Source: Nostoc linckia NIES-25 (GTDB taxonomy: Bacteria > Cyanobacteriota > Cyanobacteriia > Cyanobacteriales > Nostocaceae). Taken from it: DNA of 64,000 nucleotides. The stretch spans positions 1,655,764 to 1,719,763 of the forward strand of contig NZ_AP018223.1 in NCBI RefSeq assembly GCF_002368035.1. Direction: 5' to 3'. Position numbers and translations under genes: made by a program. Each line of letters starts with the position of its first letter. Positions within the stretch are counted from its first letter, which is position 1. Below are positions 60,257 through 64,000 of the stretch, piece after piece. The notes beneath the pieces are model-generated. The model saw only the letters and a list, made by a program, of their open reading frames with translations. It ran no database searches and was not told the DNA's origin.

Positions 60257-60467
60257 TGCCCGCGGAGGCAGGGGAAAAGGTTAAAGGTTAAAGGGAAAAG
60301 CAATACATTTAATCTTTCCCTTTTCCCCTTACCCCTTTCCCTTTCCCCATTCCTATACCCCATGCCCCATACCCGCGGAGGCAGGGGAAAAGGTTAAAGG
60401 TTAAAGGGAAAAGCAATACATTTAATCTTTCCCTTTCCCCCTTACCCCTTTCCCTTTCCCCATTCCT
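60257..60467. repeat. Two tandem copies of the 112-bp unit, inverted
   Basis: 'cgcggaggcaggggaaaagg' ... 'agcaatacatttaatctttc' ... 'tttccctttccccattcct' occurs twice ('cgcggaggcagg' at 60261 and 60373, period 112). This is the reverse complement of the pair at 54399-54615. Confidence 0.9.
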
Positions 60468-60636
60468 TATGCCCAATTCACACCCATCTTCCTAAAGAAG
60501 TAAGTAATTGTGGCGATGGAAAAGTTGCCAAGCTTAAACAAAATAATATTGGGAATTTAATGTTATCCGCCAATATAACGACTACAATCAAAACGGACAA
60601 ATCTTTCACGCTGTAACAGAGGAGGATTACCAAACT

Positions 60637-60777
60637 ATGTCCGACTTAAATCGAGGAATTATGAAGTTTGAGGGGGCAGATTCCCCAAAAGTAGTCACCA
60701 TCTCTACCGTGCTGCTTCTGGGATCGATCGCTGCTCTGATCGTTTGGGCGCTCCAAGCCGCCTATGCCCTAAACTAA
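60637..60777 (+). CDS. 46-residue single-helix membrane protein, probably photosystem-associated
   Basis: MSDLNRGIMKFEGADSPKVV then one hydrophobic helix (TISTVLLLGSIAALIVWALQ) and AAYALN. AGAGGAGG lies 11 bases before the ATG, an unusually strong site that indicates real, high expression. The composition and N-in short form resemble small photosystem II or assembly subunits of cyanobacteria (Psb34/Psb35-like one-helix proteins); I cannot assign it to one of them. Followed by a hairpin, so it is a single-gene unit. Confidence 0.8.
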   Translation: MSDLNRGIMKFEGADSPKVVTISTVLLLGSIAALIVWALQAAYALN

Positions 60778-60792
60778 AACGATTTTTAGCCT

Positions 60793-60841
60793 AAAAGGAC
60801 ACTGGCAAAAACGATCTCTGTCTTCGCCAAGTGTCCTTTAG
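60793..60841 (+). terminator. Hairpin after the single-helix protein gene
   Basis: 'aaaggacactggc' and 'gccaagtgtccttt' pair with one bulge around a 20-base loop, 16 bases after the stop. No T run; also could stabilise the short mRNA. Confidence 0.65.
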
Positions 60842-61151
60842 GAAGAATACAGAATTGGTGAATTCAGAATTCATAAGTAAAGTAAAACAGGCATGATGGC
60901 TGGCTTGAAAGCTAGTTTGTGTAGTTTAGCTTAAGATATCCTGTCTTTATAGGGAGTCTAGGTATGATTGGTATATTCATCGATCAAATATTCTCCTGAC
61001 TTCTGAATTCTGCCTCCTGAATTCACCAATTCTGACTCATGAATTCCTTTTGTTTAAAGTGCCTTTATAACCATCAAAAATTTCATAAAAATTTTAGAGT
61101 TGAGATTTGAGATTTTAGATGGCAAATTTAATCTAAAATCCAAAATCCAGA

Positions 61152-64000
61152 ATGTTTGAACTTTGGGCTGTCTTGGTTATTTTAATTGTCTGCCCTCTCT
61201 TGGGCGGATTGCCGTTGATTGGATGGATTACTTACGCCCTCAAGGGTAAGCAATTATCACAAGTTGGTACAGGAAACATCAGCGTATCAGCTGCTTTCTA
61301 TCACGGAGGTACATTTGTTGGAATTCTGGCAGTTTTGTCAGAAGCTTTAAAGGGTATTGCGGCGGTCTTACTGTGCCGCGCTTTCTTCCCAGATGGCTCA
61401 TTTTGGGAAATAGTCGCTCTCATTGCTCTGGTAATCGGTAGATACTGGATAGGCAGAGGGGCAGGTACGACAAATGTTGTCTGGGGATTTGTCGTACACG
61501 ACCCACTGGTGGCAATATTTGTATTTTTCTTTGCAGCCATTAGCTTTTCGCTTATGCACTCCAGACAGGTAGTGAAATTTGGGGTTTTGCTACTGTTTCC
61601 TTTGTTTATAACGCTTTTGCACCTGAGCGATATCCCCAAAATGCTTGCGGCTGTTGCTTTAGCTGGTCTAATGGCCTGGATTTATACAAAAATTCCTGAC
61701 GATATGAATCTGTCAGCCGAAGAAGCACAGACAGAATCGCAAGCGATGTTGGAATTTTTACGCGGCGATCAAGCAATGGTTTCTTTAGATGAAGAGTTAG
61801 ATGCTGCCATCGTTGGCGAAAAGGCAGCTACATTATCTCAAATTAAGCGCTGGGGTTACTCAGTTCCAAAGGGATGGGTACTTGCCCCGATTGACGAAGA
61901 TCCGCAATTGTTAACGGAATTTCTCCAACCATCAGAATTATCTCCCTTGGTGGTGCGTTCTTCTGCTATTGGTGAAGATTCAGAACACGCTTCTGCGGCT
62001 GGGCAGTATAAAACAATTTTAAATGTTACCAGTCCCCAAGCATTACAAGAAGCGATCGCCGAAGTGCAAGCTTCCTACAATCATCCTTCTGCTGTACAAT
62101 ATCGGCGCGATCGCGGTTTAAAAGAAACAGCAATGGCAGTGCTGATTCAGCAACAAGTCCAAAGTGTCTTTTCTGGCGTTGCTTTCAGCCGCGATCCCAT
62201 TACCCAGCAAGGTGATGCAATCATTATTGAAGCCCTCCCAGGCAGTCCGACACAAGTCGTTTCTGGAAAAGTCACACCAGAACAATATCGCGCTTTTATT
62301 TTTGAGGCAGAAAATTCTTCCTCCGTACAATTGGAAGGTGAGGGACGAGTCCCACAAGCATTAATCAAGCAAGTTGCATACTTAGCTTACCGACTGGAAA
62401 AACGTTACAACGCCGTTCCTCAAGATATCGAATGGAGTTACGACGGTCAAACGCTTTGGGTATTGCAATCTCGCCCAATTACCACTTTGCTACCCATCTG
62501 GACGCGGAAAATCGCCGCTGAAGTAATTCCGGGAGTCATTCACCCCTTAACATGGTCGATTAATCGTCCCTTAACTTGTGGAGTTTGGGGGGAACTTTTT
62601 ACTTTAGTTTTGGGCGAACGTGCTTCCGGGTTAGATTTCGCTGAAACGGCAACTCTGCACTATTCGAGAGCTTACTTTAATGCATCTCTCTTAGGAGATA
62701 TTTTTATCCGTATGGGATTGCCGCCGGAAAGCCTGGAGTTTTTAACCAGGGGAGCGAAACTCAGTAAGCCGTCTTGGAAGTCTACTTGGGAGAATTTCCC
62801 AGGACTAGGGAGGTTACTCAAGCGAGAGTTAAGTTTAGAAAAGGACTTCAAAGAGGATTATTACAAACACTTCATTCCTGGGTTGTCGCAGTTGGCGCAG
62901 GAAGATATAAATAACTTAGAACCGCCGCAGCTTTTGGCAAGAATTGACTTGATTTTAGAATTGCTGCGTCAAGGAACGTATTACAGCATTTTAGCTCCCT
63001 TGAGTGCTGCACTGAGACAGGCGATTTTTCGGGTCAAGGATAAGCAAATCGATCGCAGCGTCACCCCAGAGGTAGCAGCATTGCGATCGCTATCTGCAAT
63101 AGCCGCAGATGCCAAAGAGATATTACCTAACTGCGAACCCCAACAGGTGTTTGAGGAGTTAAACCAAACCCCCGAAGGAAAGAAAATCCTGCAAGAATTT
63201 GACGAATTGCTTCAAGATTATGGCTATTTAAGCGAAGTCGGAACTGATATTTCCGTTCCTACTTGGCGGGAGAATCCGCAATTCATCAAGCAGATGTTTG
63301 TGCAGTTAATCCAGGGGAACGAACTACAAGCAGGCGCTAAAGACAAGAACAATAACATCTTTTTCAGTCCCCGCAAACGTGGGTTTGTCCAGCGCCGTGT
63401 GGATATCAAAGGACGAGTCACCGAAGTTTATTCAAGGCTTTTGGCTGAATTGCGTTGGTGTTTCGTTGCTTTAGAAAAGATTTGGTTAAAGTCTGGTTTA
63501 CTCAATAAAACAGGCGATATCTTTTTTCTCGACTTCGATCGAGTACGGCGTTTAGTGGCTCTTGAAGATTCCACATTAGCTGAAAACTTGGTTGAGTTAG
63601 TGGAATTTAGGCGATCGCAATTTGTCCAAGATAGCGAGATTACTCAAGTACCCTTTGTAGTCTACGGCAATACGCCGCCTCATCCCTTAGCGCCTTCTGC
63701 TCTCTACTCTGACCAAATTTTACAAGGCATTGGAGCTAGCCACGGGCAAGCCGAAGGCAGAGTAAAGGTGTTGCGAAATTTACAAGATGTACCGAACATC
63801 GATCGCGACACAATATTAGTAGTACCTTACACAGATTCCGGCTGGGCACCATTATTATTAAGGGCTGGAGGATTGATTGCCGAAGCTGGCGGACGGCTTT
63901 CTCATGGTGCGATCGTTGCACGTGAATACGGGATTCCCGCAGTTATGGATGTTCGCGGTGCAACATGGTTATTGCAAGATGGTCAACGGGTACGCATTGA
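61152..64000 (+). CDS. PlsY-like domain fused to a PEP-synthase/rifampin-phosphotransferase-like enzyme, 3' end cut
   Basis: Open from ATG 61152 to the window edge, 949 codons, no stop. Residues 1-200: membrane domain aligning with PlsY glycerol-3-phosphate acyltransferase (LLGGLPLIGWITYAL for LLGSIPxG, QVGTGNISVSAAFYHGG for GSGNxGATNxxRxxG, ALVIGRYWIGRGAGTTNVV for GHxFPxFxxFKGGK), but with the GH histidine and most ATN residues changed. Residues about 205-455: ATP-grasp PEP/pyruvate-binding domain (GEKAATLSQIKRWGYSVPKG, VVRSSAIGEDSEHASAAGQY, VFSGVAFSRDP, DIEWSYDGQTLWVLQSRPI). A 400-residue middle part starts EVIPGVIHPLTWSINRPL. Residues about 880-949: phosphohistidine swivel domain, H918 in GGRLSHGAIVAREYGIPAV. 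The order ATP-grasp, middle, His domain is that of rifampin-phosphotransferase-like proteins. Reaction unknown. Confidence 0.85.
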   Translation, partial: MFELWAVLVILIVCPLLGGLPLIGWITYALKGKQLSQVGTGNISVSAAFYHGGTFVGILAVLSEALKGIAAVLLCRAFFPDGSFWEIVALIALVIGRYWIGRGAGTTNVVWGFVVHDPLVAIFVFFFAAISFSLMHSRQVVKFGVLLLFPLFITLLHLSDIPKMLAAVALAGLMAWIYTKIPDDMNLSAEEAQTESQAMLEFLRGDQAMVSLDEELDAAIVGEKAATLSQIKRWGYSVPKGWVLAPIDEDPQLLTEFLQPSELSPLVVRSSAIGEDSEHASAAGQYKTILNVTSPQALQEAIAEVQASYNHPSAVQYRRDRGLKETAMAVLIQQQVQSVFSGVAFSRDPITQQGDAIIIEALPGSPTQVVSGKVTPEQYRAFIFEAENSSSVQLEGEGRVPQALIKQVAYLAYRLEKRYNAVPQDIEWSYDGQTLWVLQSRPITTLLPIWTRKIAAEVIPGVIHPLTWSINRPLTCGVWGELFTLVLGERASGLDFAETATLHYSRAYFNASLLGDIFIRMGLPPESLEFLTRGAKLSKPSWKSTWENFPGLGRLLKRELSLEKDFKEDYYKHFIPGLSQLAQEDINNLEPPQLLARIDLILELLRQGTYYSILAPLSAALRQAIFRVKDKQIDRSVTPEVAALRSLSAIAADAKEILPNCEPQQVFEELNQTPEGKKILQEFDELLQDYGYLSEVGTDISVPTWRENPQFIKQMFVQLIQGNELQAGAKDKNNNIFFSPRKRGFVQRRVDIKGRVTEVYSRLLAELRWCFVALEKIWLKSGLLNKTGDIFFLDFDRVRRLVALEDSTLAENLVELVEFRRSQFVQDSEITQVPFVVYGNTPPHPLAPSALYSDQILQGIGASHGQAEGRVKVLRNLQDVPNIDRDTILVVPYTDSGWAPLLLRAGGLIAEAGGRLSHGAIVAREYGIPAVMDVRGATWLLQDGQRVRI

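Overview
The window comes from the chromosome of a filamentous, Nostoc-like cyanobacterium. The HIP1 octamer GCGATCGC is scattered through genes and spacers. Lineage markers include Ycf66, a ferrochelatase with a C-terminal chlorophyll-binding helix, a PAP/fibrillin-like protein, a PrcA-type protease and a DevBCA exporter remnant. Spacers are long, AT-rich and full of short repeats (heptamer tracts, G/A-rich and C/T-rich tracts, small inverted-repeat elements). No rRNA, tRNA, complete insertion sequence or CRISPR array was found.

Layout. 1-4.4 kb: 3' part of glyS, murD, a broken AAA-like ATPase fragment on the minus strand, and an NmrA-like reductase. 4.6-10.4 kb: a small exported protein, an XRE regulator and a 1449-residue double hybrid histidine kinase. 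10.4-13.9 kb: minus-strand genes (conserved hypothetical, tsaB, a four-helix membrane protein) and a collapsed devB-devC-devA operon with devC deleted. 13.9-20.4 kb: an exported protein, a double-domain histidine phosphatase, a dihydroorotase homologue lacking most metal ligands, a nonribosomal peptide synthetase scrap, and a fused aminodeoxychorismate synthase. 20.8-24.6 kb: ycf66, gnd, rplU-rpmA. 25.2-34.4 kb: a glycine-zipper membrane protein, a GAF sensor overlapping a response regulator, a YifB/ComM ATPase, a HicB-like/PIN toxin-antitoxin pair, a BrkB-type membrane protein, a DUF421 protein and purB. 34.6-43.6 kb: DUF4126 protein, hemH, methyltransferase, DUF3122 protein, and a nucleoside-type ABC permease pair interrupted by Uma2 and polysaccharide deacetylase genes, followed by XdhC and MocA-like genes. 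43.7-51.2 kb: small membrane protein, APC permease, a 1.7 kb repeat-rich gap, a hydrolase, and a TPP riboswitch with thiC. 51.5-64 kb: CPT-like kinase, PrcA protease with a divergent propeptide-like protein, a second toxin-antitoxin pair paralogous to the first, an asparagine-synthetase-like enzyme without its nucleophilic Cys, a fibrillin-like protein, an SGNH hydrolase, a 46-residue single-helix protein, and a PlsY-like/phosphotransferase fusion running off the right edge.

Most genes are housekeeping (cell wall, tRNA modification, purine, folate, heme, thiamin, pentose phosphate, ribosome). The more unusual content is: the PrcA/propeptide-like pair; two copies of a HicB-like/PIN module; the acyltransferase-phosphotransferase fusion; the pseudo-dihydroorotase; intergenic-type repeat tracts inside reading frames of three genes; and several families of mobile-looking inverted-repeat elements, including two inverted pairs of a 112 bp unit bracketing a 5.6 kb block.
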